Under the pieces are notes generated by a model, which was not told the DNA's origin, searched no databases, and worked only from the letters and a program-made list of their open reading frames with translations. Of a DNA stretch of 64,000 nucleotides, positions 1 to 12,494 are shown piece after piece; position 1 is the stretch's first letter; every line of letters begins with the position of its first letter. The stretch is from Ophthalmolycus amberensis (lineage: Eukaryota; Chordata; Actinopteri; Perciformes; Zoarcidae): positions 686,001 to 750,000 of the forward strand of contig JAFEUB010000786.1 in the NCBI GenBank assembly GCA_024529925.1, written 5' to 3'. The position numbers and the translations under genes are program-made.

Positions 1-138
1 TGTGCCCATGGGTTTGTCAGTCTCTTAAAAACCTGTGCCAACGGGAAGTGTGTGTCCGATTGTTTTGAAAAGAGGTTTTAGAGTTGTGAAGGCACTCTAA
101 CTCAAATCTGAAGCCATCCCCCCCTCCCCCTATAAGCC

Positions 139-3100
139 TCAGGTGGCCTGAAGCTGTGGTCTCAAGGTACCCGCTTCTCCCTGGGCCAGGCCGTTAGCCC
201 TGCTGGTGCCGGGGCACGGCACCGCCATCCTGGGGAGGGAGGAGGCGAACATGGTGTCCAACATGCCCAGCACCTCCAGGAGGTCCTGCTGGTAGTCGAT
301 CTCTCTCTCCAGCAGGTCCTGCAGACGCAGCAGCTGGCGGTCCACGACTGGCGACTGGCCAATGATCTGCCTGTAGACGTCCAGGATCATCTCGGCCGCC
401 GTCACGAGCACGGGGGCGAACCTGGGGTCGACCACGTTCCTGGAGGAGACGCGGAAAAAGTTGAAGGGTACGTGCAAAAATATTTTCATGTACAAGCGCC
501 CAAATTCAAAGCATCCGAAAACACGTTATTTCAACACTTGGTTGCGTGAGCGATGACGTTTTTTTTCTGCTTCTTACCCTACGAGGAAGTTGAGCAAGCG
601 AGAGAGCCCCTGCTCATCCCGTCCCGCCAGAGCGTTCTTCAATGTTCCTCTTCGATCCAGCTCCTTTATAACAGCCACCATGATCTCAGGCTTTCTCAGT
701 CTTGTCCATGTCTGTAAATACAATTAAATTATGCTTTTTTAATAAAAGTTCAAATCAAACCACCTTTTTGCGACTTTGCTTTTCGGCTTCCGCATTCCCA
801 GGACAGCGAGTTCACTTTGTACAAAGTAGCATATTGCGGCTTTGTATTGTGAATTGAAAAAAAACACGAAAAAATAAAATAAAACTTTGAAACAAGAAGC
901 AAATTCATGTAAATGATACCAACTGATTTAACATTTAATGTTGTAAAATACATATAATGCATACCTCCAGAGCCGTATCCAAAGCCTTCGACACATTAAA
1001 TTTCTTCAGCTGCTTGTCGTATTTGGCTAAATACTGTTTCACTGGCTTGCTGACAAGATAATCACCCTGAAGAGGAGAAACAAGGAAATTAATCAAAAAC
1101 GGTGAGAAAGAAAAGCCCTTTATAATAAACGCAGAAATAAGGCATCTGTTGGGGAATAACACACAGCAGAAAACGTCCCGATTCAGACTGCCAGCCTCAA
1201 CATGTTAACCAGGTGTGAACAGACCTGTTTGGGGCCGTGGTTCTTCCCCTTCATGAAAACGCGATACGACGGCCGTCGCCTCTGCTGGCCGGAGACTTCC
1301 TTCGACTCTTCGGGGCTCTTCCTGTGTTTGATGCTCAGGATGCTATTGGTCATGCCCACGACGATGGACTCGTCGTCCGGCTGAGGAGAAAAAGAAAAAA
1401 GTTTGACTTGTCAAGAATCCCAGCAGGAATGAACGAAATGAAGACATTTTACGACAGTTCACCAAGTCTATAAAATGATTTAAAATGTTGTCAGAATTCT
1501 TGAGATCATCAGGAAATTCAGTCGATGGATCACTCAAGAGATCATCATTCAACGGTTCCTTTTATGCACAAGAACTCCAAAAGACACCATCACCTGGTAT
1601 CAGCGTCGGAAATACACGAGGGCAAAGGGCACAACTGCCCCTAAGAAATATCATTTTGCCCCTGATATCACTAGGAGAGGGGCAAAAAATGCCCCCGAAA
1701 AAAATGGGGCGCTTCTTAATCAGACCTGTGACTGCGGTCAACTCAGCAGACACTCACATGTCAGTGCACCTATATGCTGACATTCACGGTAAACGCATTT
1801 AAACGGCGCAGATCGGGAGCAAGCGAAGGACTTTGAAAGTTAACGGAAAGATTAACATGAGACAACATCCGGTTTCTTAAGACGAACATCCGGTTTTCAG
1901 AATAAGATGCCAACAAAGTATACATATTGCATAATGGAAATGAGATTAAATGAATTATATTCACATTAAGTATAAAACATGCTACCTGCATCTCGTGAGT
2001 AAAAGGGAAAATACACCTAAATTGTGCGTAAAGTGTATTTATTCTTTGATTTGAGGGTTGCTGGAAATGAATAATACCTGACTGACAGTCAATTAAGATA
2101 TTTTACTAAGTAAAAACTCTGAACTGAATTTGTACCTTCAAATGGCACATTTTTAAAAATGTTACGGTGCTATAAAAATGTTTTTCTCAAAAATTCCACA
2201 CAACGACTAATGCATAAGTTCAGCACAAAAATGGGTAACATCACAATATTTGAGGTGCTACAAAAATATTTTTTCTCAATAATTCTATACAATGACTGAT
2301 ATATATGTAATCAAGGCATCGTTGACTTAATAATTGTTAATAGTTGTTTAAAACATTTAATAATAACAATAAATAACGATCATCCTCCTGTGAGGATGAA
2401 CGATGGGATTTCTTACAGCCAGAGCCAGACTGAGGATGGAGGCAGCGTAGTCAAAGTTGTGGACCACTTTGTAGTTGGTGGTATTGTACACCTTTACATG
2501 CCTGCAAGACAAAAAAAAAAAAAGGATTTAAATTAGGTCGGGTTCGTATAATAAAAAGTAGATTATGTCAGACATGCACGCTTTCCAAACACCTGTCCCC
2601 GTACCTGTCCAGAGAAGCCGACAGCAGTCTCTGTCCGTTGCTGCTGAGACACAAAGAGGTGACAGTTTTGTGATGGTTCTTCAGCGACACCAGAGGCTGG
2701 CCCCCTTTTAGCAGATCCCACACTTTCACATGGCGCCCACCTAAAGAGAGAGACAAGAATAATTGTAATGCCTTGGATAAACATTTGTTAATCTAATGAA
2801 ACATACAAGTGCAGTTCAGGTTGTTCTTGTCCCAATTTAAGTCCAAACAACAGCCTGAACAAGGCTGAGGGACCCTTAAATATAAATAAATAAAAATGTG
2901 GGCGCCTTTTCTGGATGTTCTGTCTGAAAATGTGATGATTGGACCGGCCGACTACCTGCAGAGACGAGGAGCCCCTCAGAGGGATAGAGAAGCAGACTCT
3001 CCACTGGCTGGCCGTGGTCCATGGTCATCACACTCTTATCTGCTCTGGCATCAAACAGTTTCAGTGTGTGGTCATAGGATCCTAGGATTTAAAAAAAAAC

Positions 3101-5522
3101 TGTTGTTTAGTCACACGAAAACAGACAAAAGTCCTTCAACCTGCAGTGGCAGTCCGTCTCGAGCCCAGCTCGGACCAAAGATTTAAACTTGAGGAATTAG
3201 AGGTAGGGGTGTAACGGTTCACAAAATTCACGGTTGGGTTCGGTACGATACAGTGGAGCCACGGTTCGGTATAGTAGAAAACTATAAATGCCAGAGAAAT
3301 GTACTTGATTTTAAAATATATTTATTCATTACAACTAACATCATAAAGTTATTCTTTGACTTTGAACAATGATGGAACTATACCTGAGTGACTCATCTTC
3401 TGGGGTGTCTTCTTAGCAACACATAAGCATAAAAAACAAAAACTGCTCCTTAATGTTATGTAGTATTGTTACTTACATCTTGCTTACATCTCGCAAAAGA
3501 GATTTTTAATCTCAATGGGACTACCTGGTTAAATAAAGGTTTAACAAAAAAAAAAAAAAAAATCTTTTTTTCTTTTCCCAAACGTATTCGGTTCGTCATG
3601 CGTACCGAACCGTGAGCCTCGTACCGAACGGTTCAATACGAATACGCGTATCGTTACACCCCTAATTAGAGGAATTGGAACTTACAACTATTTGAAATGC
3701 GTTGGTCTGCAACGTTCTGATACCGGCAAGTTTACACCAACGCGACGAGACGCGTGTTGTCTCCATTGCAACGGCTCTCTGTGCCTCCGTTTTTAACTTC
3801 CCGCTTTTCAGGCTGTTCTTATAGCTGGGTATCATTTGTCGCGTCTTAAAATATGGATGTGGATAGGAATACTGAGGTAAGTGCCACAGTTGCAGTTCTA
3901 GTAGTCATGAAAAGCCAAATGTAGCCAGATTTTTTTCTGTTCCTGTTATTTAAGTTTAATCTAAGAGCCACTGTGAGAGATGACATTCATTAGTGGTACC
4001 GGCTACAAAAAGATCCAACACTTCTGGCATGCACCAAATCATTGATGCTAAAGTTAATTGACTGTCCTCGCTTTAACTATTCCTAAGACCGTTCGCCTCC
4101 ATCTCACCAGTAATGAAGAGATCTCTGTTGAGTTTGCTCGTGACGCCACAGCGAATGTAGTCCGTGTGTTCTTTGTAGCTGTTGAGCTCATTGGCATTCG
4201 TGATGTCCCAAAGTCGACAGGTGTAGTCGTCTGACCCCGTGAAGATCCGGTAACTGTCCGAGGTGAAGTCCGTGACATGGACCGCCCTGAGCAGAAAATT
4301 AAACAAGACAGAATTGACATCAGTTCACTTCCATGACCAGACGTTTATAAAGGCCGATGCGAAAGTGAGCGATACTCACTTGCAAATGTTTTGCATCAAA
4401 ACTATTCATACACGCAGCGATGCAAATTTGCAACAGTTGAAGCATTTTTTCAATAAAACGTTGGAATAGATTTGCCAACTACCAGGATCCTTCTGACCCA
4501 GAGCAGCGTCTGGCATGACTGTCTGAGGTAAATTGCTGTACAGCCTAAGCTACTATAAGCTATTTTATTGAGTTTCCTTGTAATGAAATGCTCTAAAGGG
4601 GAAATTATGTTCCCTCTGGTAAACAGTGTATATTTCTAGGGCTTTTATTGTGAAAGGTAAGACTGGAATGAGTAAAAACAAGTTGCTTTTTCACAGCCCT
4701 GTGAAAGTACTCATAACAAAAACAGTTTTAAGAAGTATATTGACATGCAAAAAAACCCCCCAAAAAAGCACCCCCAGTGTGTGAAGGCTTCAAGTCTGCC
4801 AGACAGTTTGTCAGAATTCTTGAGAATCATCATGAAATTCAGACGATGGATCACTCAAAAAATCATCATTCAACGATTCCAGGCCTTATTTGAGAACACT
4901 CATTCTTCAGGCCGGGACAGCACAACTAAAACACACCATCGGACAGTGACACACGGCGGATACCTACTTTGTGTGCCCTTTGAACATCCTGAGTGCCACC
5001 TTGCCGCCAACATCAAACAGCCGGACCACCGAATCCTCGCATCCCGCCACGAGCATCTTACCGTCCGACCTGAACCTCCCACAGTACGCGGTGCCCTTAA
5101 ACCATGTGAACGACTTCACAGGCTCCTGGGAGAATGGCCCGTATATGTGGATCTGTTTGGGAAACAGAGTTAGTTGTGCATACCGACGCAAGGAGGGAGT
5201 CACTTCCAATAAACAAAGCTGAATTCAAGACAACATACTCTGGTGAATGATGTCACGGCGAAGTCATGTGGAGCCACCGGGGAGAAGTCTATGCTTGAGA
5301 CAGCTCCGAATTCTTTTATCTGGACCGGAGCCTATGGGAGAAGAAACACGCATTGTTAAGATCGCGAAACAACACAGAGGATGTGCTTCTCCCGCCCACG
5401 GTAACATTAAGCGCACAGTGGAAGAGGCTCACCTTGTAGTTTTTCCAGTACAGCGTGTCCTGTGTGACTTTCTCTCCAAGTTTTGGATAGAGTGGGATTT
5501 TGGTAGGTTTAAACGAAGCCAT
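139..5522 (-). CDS. utp15: UTP15, small-subunit processome WD-repeat protein (11 coding exons)
   Basis: UTP15 is a nucleolar WD40 protein of the t-UTP/UTP-A part of the small-subunit processome, needed for pre-18S rRNA processing and rDNA transcription. Coding exons in transcript order are 5433-5522, 5239-5331, 4968-5152, 4108-4286, 2956-3081, 2605-2740, 2417-2501, 1225-1380, 965-1066, 578-711 and 139-439. All junctions are GT-AG and phases agree, giving 1587 nt and 528 aa against 518 in human. The start reads MASFKPTKIPLYPKLGEK, matching the family N-terminus. WD-repeat segments fill the first six or seven exons (for example YTCRLWDITNANE, HVKVWDLLKGGQ). The UTP15 C-terminal domain contains IIGQSPVVDRQLL and EREIDYQQDLLEVLGMLD. 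An acceptor lies about 34 nt upstream of the ATG, so a noncoding 5' exon is expected further up, probably near 6.2-6.4 kb. The 3' UTR runs off the window. Exon limits come from homology and splice signals. Confidence 0.95.
1483..1562. repeat. Dispersed intronic repeat, copy A
   Basis: About 75 bp here, starting near GTCAGAATTCTTGAGA, reappears in another utp15 intron at about 4809-4885 with a few substitutions and one short indel. The shared core includes GATGGATCACTCAA and ATCATCATTCAACG. No coding potential is seen. It is probably a fragment of an interspersed element. The following 1630-1710 stretch contains short inverted repeats built on GGGGCA/TGCCCC. Confidence 0.6.
3204..3664. mobile_element. 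hAT-type MITE in a utp15 intron
   Basis: The element has 13-bp perfect terminal inverted repeats (TAGGGGTGTAACG at the left, its reverse complement at 3652-3664). It is flanked by a perfect 8-bp target duplication ATTAGAGG at 3196-3203 and 3665-3672. The 8-bp duplication and TIR form suggest a nonautonomous hAT element. It is 461 bp with no transposase ORF. Sub-terminal regions are also inverted (CGGTTCGGTA-like motifs near both ends). It sits in the intron between the fourth and fifth coding exons and does not touch splice sites. Confidence 0.85.
4809..4885. repeat. Dispersed intronic repeat, copy B
   Basis: This is the second copy of the repeat at 1483-1562, in the same orientation. It lies in the utp15 intron just downstream (in gene orientation) of the third coding exon. 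Homology weakens after about 4890. Confidence 0.6.
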
Positions 5523-6369
5523 TTCACTGCCGATCACGTAACACTCTGTCTGTTGAGACATAGAAAATAAAAACATGGTTATTACATATAGCAAGAGACT
5601 TGACACTCGGGCGGCCTGCTAGTAGGTACTTTTAGACAAACTCATCACGTGCAGTCCAAAAGTACTCAAACCAGGTTGATAAAACAACAAAATGTCGATT
5701 ATTATATTGTAACGATCATACACAGAATATGACAGTCAGACAAAGTGGATTTTACCACTTTACAATTAATCCATTGAAAATAAAGTTGCGTAAATTAAAT
5801 GGTAACAAAGGCGTTAAAGCTTGATCTGTTGCTTGATCCACGAGTGAACAACCGGCGAAACGGGACATCAAAACCAACAACAACGCGGACTGAATGGCAC
5901 GGAGTTCACACTCCAACTTCGCACCAAATAGCATCACAACCCACTAAGCGAGTAAGCCATGCTATCCGTAAAGGCTAAGCTAACAGTTTTACCGTTTCGA
6001 TTTCTTCTCGGACTGCGGTTTATTAATACACACACATCGCTCAATGAAATAAGAAAGTCTAACGTTACAATTACGTTTCATCCAACAGGTAAAATTACAC
6101 ATAGTGTTACTGTAAGAGCAGCTTATTAGAAAGGATGCCTGCGCCAACGTGCTCAGCACAGCAGGAGTGAGTTAGCTAGCACACTTTAGCTTTAGTCGCC
6201 TAGCATTTTCTACTAAACTATTCCTGGTCATTCTAACATTTGAACAAAAAACATCCGGGAGAGCAGACTTACTTTTTTTGAAAGTAGTATTTGTTGAAAT
6301 TAGTTGATACCGATATTGGTTTTTGATATAAACCAAGAGTTGCTCATTTTAAGGCGATATCACGTTGCC

Positions 6370-6845
6370 TCTCGCTGTACTGGGGGACGCCATGATTACT
6401 AACGTGACTACTTCCGGTGTGGATGTCATATATTTATTGTTCACTGAAAGGAACACTCCTTTCTTCATTTTTTGAATATTTTCAATGGCACTGCTTGTGA
6501 ACCTTGTATTACAATTTTTGAATATGCCCATGTATTGATTAATTAAATTAAATGGTTAAAATGTATAGCCATTACCGTAAAAATAAATGCAATTCATTTT
6601 CAAAAGTTTCTCAATTGTTCTATTTTAGTCAGTATAACAAAGCAGGTTATTGTTGTACGTTGCAGATTCTGCGACTTTAAAAAGATGACTAGACTGATTA
6701 TATTATTTAGAAAATACTGGGAATTAAGAAACGGCTCATCCGGCAAGTTATCAATCTCCTGCATCACTTCCGGTCCTCGCTCTTTTCTCTGAGCTTCTAT
6801 CGGCTGTGTGACCCGCGTGTTGACACACTCCCAGGTCAGTTCACG
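6370..6845. promoter_or_regulatory. Divergent utp15-btf3 promoter region
   Basis: The spacing between the two genes holds signals for both directions. On the minus side, about 6390-6425, the minus strand carries an ETS-type CCGGAAGT and a YY1-like ATCATGGCG, where the utp15 5' exon probably begins. On the plus side, about 6765-6835, an ETS-type site (CACTTCCGGT) precedes a pyrimidine-rich CTCGCTCTTTTCTCTG. That looks like a TOP-type start for btf3, followed by a likely exon-1 donor at about 6836 (CCCAG/GTCAGT). Start sites are inferred, not observed. Confidence 0.5.
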
Positions 6846-7672
6846 TCTCTGTGGCCTTATTAAGACGCGTCAACATCGTATAACGTTAGTTGACTCTGTA
6901 GAGAAATAACAATTCACCGAGTCACATTGCGTGCTGTGGGAGAAATGGTCAATTATACGTGATGCTAGCATCAGTTTGAAGGGGGCCTGAGCTAACTGCC
7001 TAGCACGACTAGCTAACGAGCCGACAGCTTCAGTTGTCATAATTTCTGAGAACCCGGGTTAAGACAAATAAGCTTCCCATTCTCGGTGTGAGAAAGGTCA
7101 AGCACGAGCCAACAAAACATCTTCTCTTTAGGGCACTCTGGGAAAATAGGCTCGTTACGTTCGCTTTACAGAAGAAGCCCGACGTTAACCTAGCCACGAA
7201 CTCCAACCGACCACCTCTGTCTCATTCACGCAGAACCTGAGTCGGGACTAAAAAGTGCAGCTATTTTTGAACTTCTGTCAGCTGTACGTTCTTGTTCGTA
7301 CGCTGTGCCAACAGGCAAATCGATTGGGGGGGGGGGTAGGTTTGACACCTGATTGTAATCGCAAACCCCCCTGTAGCTAATGGACTGTTGAATTCTCCAC
7401 ATTATGTGCCATTAAGTGTAGACGTATGCACCATTTTGCATCATTCTCTATTACTGATTCTCATTTTAAGTTCAAACTATTAGTATGCAGGCAGATGAGC
7501 GTTAGTAGAAAACAGAATCAGGATTTGTGAGTGTGAAATCTTCAATGGATGTGGCATGACTGTGGGTGCTTTCATATGTCTCCCAGCTCTGTCTAGTGGA
7601 AATTTTTTTTTTCCAAAATGACGTGTGCAAATATATAATTTAATTATGTGTGCTTGTTGTTCCCTGTGTCAG

Positions 7673-9422
7673 ATGAAGGAGTACATAATGAACCAGGAGA
7701 AGCTCGCCAAACTGCAGGAGCAGGTCCGCATAGGCGGCAAGGTGAGTTGGAACGCGTGCCGGCAAGCTTCTTTAAGAAAATTAGTTTGTTCTCCCAGATT
7801 TTTATCATCAGGTTATTGATTTATGTATTAGCTCATTGTTGTGCTCTGTAGGGGTCGGCCCGTAGGAAGAAGAAGGTGGTGCATAGGACGGCAACAGCAG
7901 ATGACAAGAAGCTGCAGTTCTCCCTCAAGAAACTGGGAGTCAACAACATCTCTGGCATTGAGGAGGTACGGCGAGTTCTTTCCGAAATGCCCAGCAATCA
8001 GTGTGCAGAGAGGGCTTTTTTCATGACATTTATCCTTTTAGGAGGGTTCACTCTTTTTGCCTCTGACCTCAAACTCTTCACTTTTTCCTGTTTGTGTGTC
8101 ACTGTAGGTGAATATGTTCACAAACCAGGGGACGGTGATCCACTTCAATAACCCAAAGGTTCAGGCCTCCTTGGCTGCCAACACCTTCACGATCACGGGG
8201 CACGCCGAGAACAAGCAGCTCACAGAGATGCTCCCGGGAATCCTAAACCAGCTGGGAGCCGACAGTCTCACCAGCCTCAGGAGATTAGCGGAAAACCTGC
8301 CCAGACCAGGTACCCACATAGGGCTACCGGCAGCGATTTGACGACATCATAGATTTATTAAAAGAAATGGCAGATTTGCGTCGTAAGAAGTGGCTGCGCC
8401 CAGTGAAAGCTTGCATTCCCCCAGGAGAACAAGCTGCAGCCCGAAAACTTCCCCTTTGATCCTCTAAAGTCTGGAAGTACTTTAAACTGAGACCCAACGA
8501 TGTGGAATAGCCACACACACACTGCTGCTTCCTGTTTACTTAAACAGCCGTGTGTGTGAGCGATGCAATGGCTTAAAGTGATGTTACAGACTGTTGTTAC
8601 AGTCTGTAAATGATTTCCCTCGACCCCACACTCATGCAAAAGCACATTTGCTTATCTGAACTGCATAATACTTTAGTGATGAAATCAATTAATGTCGTAA
8701 CCGTTTTAAATCAAGTACTTAAGTAAAAATACAGATCCAGTTTAGGGAAAGTGTTGCTATGACAAACGGCGTTAAAATGAATCTGTCACAAAAATCCTTT
8801 AGATTTAAATCAGGCGTCTGACAAATAGGGTCTGTTATCTTGTTACATTTTTATTTTTAAGAGAAGATGATTGAATAAAATATTTAAATATGGATCAGAC
8901 AAGTTTCTATATTCGTTTTGGGTATTAATTGGGAATTAAATAGAAACTATTTAGAATAATCAATAGAGAACTCTTAGCTGATCTGTTTCAGTAGCTCTGT
9001 GTCCTGTCTGTGAACAGTTTGTTCTTCCCCTCGCAGCTGGAGAGAACAAAGCCCCCATGGTGATTGCTGAGGAGGACGAGGAGGATGATGAGGTTCCAGG
9101 TGAGCAAGTTTACACATCCCCTTTTAAAACAAAGAGTCGCATTAGTTGTAGTGTAAATGTAATGAAGCATTGAAATAGCCACATTATGAACCGTACATAA
9201 CAGGCCAACCTAGACGTTTCTGGTCTTCCCGGATTCATCCAGAGAGCTGATGTTTTTTTCGGTTCTATTCATCTTTCGTAATTGTCATTTGTCTGCCTTA
9301 ACTTGTGCTCATTGAGCCATCCTCTCACCTTTTTCTGCCCTCCGCCCCTCTCTGCCCTCCTGTTTCCGTTCTCAGATCTCGTTGAAAACTTTGACGAGGC
9401 CTCAAAGGACGAGGCAAACTAA
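7673..9422 (+). CDS. btf3: BTF3, beta subunit of the nascent polypeptide-associated complex
   Basis: BTF3 (NAC-beta) pairs with NAC-alpha at the ribosome exit tunnel and limits mistargeting of nascent chains to the ER. Coding exons are 7673-7741, 7852-7965, 8108-8309, 9037-9099 and 9376-9422 (495 nt, 164 aa), with GT-AG junctions and consistent phases. The protein begins MKEYIMNQEKLAKLQEQ. It has a basic ribosome-binding stretch (RRKKKVVHRT, about residues 27-36) and the NAC domain (about 44-120, including FTNQGTVIHFNNPKVQASL). It ends in an acidic tail finishing ENFDEASKDEAN. The ATG lies right after the exon-2 acceptor, so exon 1 near 6.78-6.84 kb is noncoding for this isoform. A likely poly(A) signal lies near 9740. 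Length and tail match the short BTF3 isoform of vertebrates (162 aa in human). Confidence 0.96.
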
Positions 9423-12379
9423 CAAACGCCAGCAAACATGTCGAGGCCCCTCTCAGCTCACCGTACTTTGACACGGCAACACATTTTCCAATTGTTAATC
9501 TCTGCAATCGCTCTGCGGCTACAAACAAAAAAAATTAGGTTTTAAAAATTGTAACCATGACAATTGGGCTAAAATGTACTTCTTCTTTTTTTTTACGGTA
9601 ACTGTTCATTTATCCTCCTATTCGATTTGCCTCGTTCTGCAGTACAAATGAGATGATTTAATTCAGTGGAATGTGCTCTTACATGCCCTGCCTCTCCTGT
9701 GATGCCCACATCCAAAATGTATTGGTGGAATGAATCATGTAATAAAAATTACATCAGAAATGAAGAAGGCATTTTGTTAGTTGTATCATAATCAAACTCA
9801 TGGTCCTAGTTCAATACATGTCCACAGGGGATTGAGGTGATGGAAATCAGGCCAGTTCTCCTCCTAATAGGGAAAGTATAGCAGTTTCTGTCTGTAGCCG
9901 CCCCTCTTCACAGTGACCCATGCTGAAGGCCCAAATGCCCGAGTACAATGTTCGCTCAACAATCTGTCAGATATCGCATTGAAATAACATACTGTATATT
10001 AAGTCACGAAACACAAAAGCCTCTTCTTCACGTGTCTGTCAGAGGTGTGTCGTCGTGAAAACAGGAGCCGGCGCTCATGTTTTATCTCAGGTCCTATAAA
10101 TCTACTGGCCCAAGACCTCGTGGCTTTTCTGTAAATCTATGAATCTCAGAAACGGTGATATACTGGGATTAAAGTTTCTAGAAGATTACAATGTTCCTAC
10201 ATCAGCACTTAAGGTCACCTCATCTCTGGCATTCACCACTGAATATCAGCTGGCGATATGTCTGATCAATATGTTGCCAACCAGTCATGGAAGGTGAACA
10301 TTCAGCTGTATGATGTGAAAGGGTCCAAAAAGGTTTGAATCGGGGGCACAAAAGAAGCCGTACGGAACATGATGGCATGTCTGTGTACTATGACGCTGAT
10401 GTGTTTTTGGTCGGGTGGATGTTGAAACCTTGACGGGCTGCCCCGACTTCTGGACTGAAGTGACCTCAGAGCCGGATTTAGAAAAGGTTCTTTGGTTTAG
10501 GCCTTTGGGGGATTTGTAACACATTGAATCATCAGATTCAGATGAAGAAAAAGAAGAAGTTGGCTGACTCAAAACTGTCTTAAGACCTGAAAAGTGTGAG
10601 TGGAAGAAAAAAAACATAAAGCTACACTGAAACAAAACTGAAACAATATTTACAAAAACAAACTAAACTAAATCAAATTGTAAGTTCAGTGGTAGAGCAA
10701 CGTATTTAATGTGCCGGCCACTAACACAGTTGTGCCTCTTCCTGGTCAGTTCAAGACCCCCTGTGTGACCCATTCTGTCCTCCATCAGTAGATCAACTTA
10801 TATTTACCGGCTCTGCATTCATTCAACAGCTGGACCTTTTTGTTGCAGCTATAGATTATCAATAATGTGAGAATTCACCACAGTCGCTGTCGTTAAATAC
10901 TGAGAATACAGATGAGAGAGAAGGGATATTCGAGTACATTAAATTAGCAGCAGATGCATGAATAATGCTGTTTATGCTTTTAAGGAACTGAAACCTGAAA
11001 CCAACTATTTCTGTTCAAATGACCAGACAGGCTTCGCAGAATTTTAGGTCATAATGCGGTGACAATATGCTTGTCATACCGTAGGTGCTGGATTCTAAGT
11101 AACTTGGAGTAAAATGTGCTTACCCACCGACGGCATGACAGAGATGCAAACAAATGTCGAACGCAGCCCTCCGAGGCTTTGTTTACTGAGGAAGTGCTTC
11201 ACGCGCAGTTTGACACGTCAGATGATCTGTGAGGATGAACACAATAACAAAAAGTGGGGGGGGAAAGGACACAAGAATGAAAACTGCTTTAAAAAAAAAA
11301 AATTTCGAGCATGAAGTCGCTCGTGACATTTGGCCGGACAAAAGTGGGTGTCCCCCCCGTACATGACTAACGGGGCAGGGACAGTCCTAGTGTGTGTGTG
11401 TGTGTGTGTGCTCTTTAACTGGGAGCATCAAATGTCTCACAATGATGGGGAGGAGATAAAACGTTAAAAAAATGCCCACGGTAACGCTGGGTAATTTCTG
11501 GGATTTGAGTCCAGAATGAGGATGTTTTTCATTCGATTCATTTGATGATTAATTATTTTTCACTTGAATGTCCTAGAAAGTGTGAGAAAATAGTGATAAA
11601 TGCCCCAAAGCCCAAGTTGACATATTTGAAATTGCTTGTTTCTGTGCTACAAATAATTTCAAAGATTTGTTTGATCATTGACGAAAACTGCACATTTTCA
11701 CATTTGAGAAGTAACAACTAGTGATTTTCAGTCAGCATCTAAGGTTAAAAACAAAGACTTAATGGCTTGTCAGTTTCTGCTCGACTCTTGCAGACGAATC
11801 TCTGATCTTTAGATGAGATCAACATTTGTGAATCTAAAAACAGATTTCATAACTTCCACAAAAGGAAGCTCACTAATAGAGAGAGAAACGTAACAATCAT
11901 CTCTGTCGACTTTCTATTCAACTCCTTTATGTTCTGCTCCCAAAGGCATGATATCTGTAGACTTATAATTCAGTAAAATTACAGAAAAGGTTTAAGTTTT
12001 GAGGAACTTCAGGGTTGGGGGGATAGGATTTGCCTCAAAAATACGAGATTAAAGATCAAATGTGTGTGTGCTCTGTATGATTCCAGGATTTGCAATCAGA
12101 TATGTCGTATCTCACATGTGGCGTTACACTGCGGTGTTTCAACTTAAAAGGTTGAGGGCAGCCCCCCCCGCCCTACTGGACACCCACACCTAACACTTCT
12201 TATCTCCATCTCCACCGTCCCTCACTCGAAACTCGCACTTTTGGTCTACGACATTTGACTTGCAAAACGGTGTCGAGGAAATGCGCCACCAGTGAGATCT
12301 TATCAGCTTTAATACATCGCTCAGCTCCCCCCCCCCCCCCACGCTTCCAAAGGTGACATGACGATGATGCATGCCACGA
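9423..12379. other. btf3 3' UTR and intergenic DNA
   Basis: The first 330 bases are the btf3 3' UTR. The remainder is mostly unique, AT-leaning sequence with a short TG tract at about 11391-11410. No RNA gene or recognised coding sequence was found, apart from the weak minus-strand exon candidate reported separately. Confidence 0.5.
10285..10586 (-). other. Possible unrecognised 3' terminal exon
   Basis: A minus-strand frame is open from a plausible acceptor (pyrimidines then TTTTCAG, exon starting at 10586) to a stop at 10285. It encodes about 100 aa rich in Ser and Thr (SSFSSSESDDSMCYKSPKG). I do not recognise it. The composition looks more like a disordered protein tail than random sequence, but no further exon of such a gene is visible between btf3 and il12b. 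It could be a chance ORF. Confidence 0.18.
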
Positions 12380-12387
12380 TATATAAA
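12380..12387 (+). promoter_or_regulatory. TATA box of il12b
   Basis: TATATAAA lies about 110 bases upstream of the il12b ATG and is the only good TATA element in the proximal region. Transcription would start near 12410, leaving a 5' leader of about 85 nt in exon 1. A TATA-driven promoter fits an inducible cytokine gene. Confidence 0.6.
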
Positions 12388-12494
12388 TGATGCTCAGTGG
12401 GCAGTTGCAGCATACGATCCTCTGGATTACGACCACGGAACTTCTGCTCTCCTGATTTGTTCTTTGGTATAGCTTCAGTGTAAACTCATCCAAA

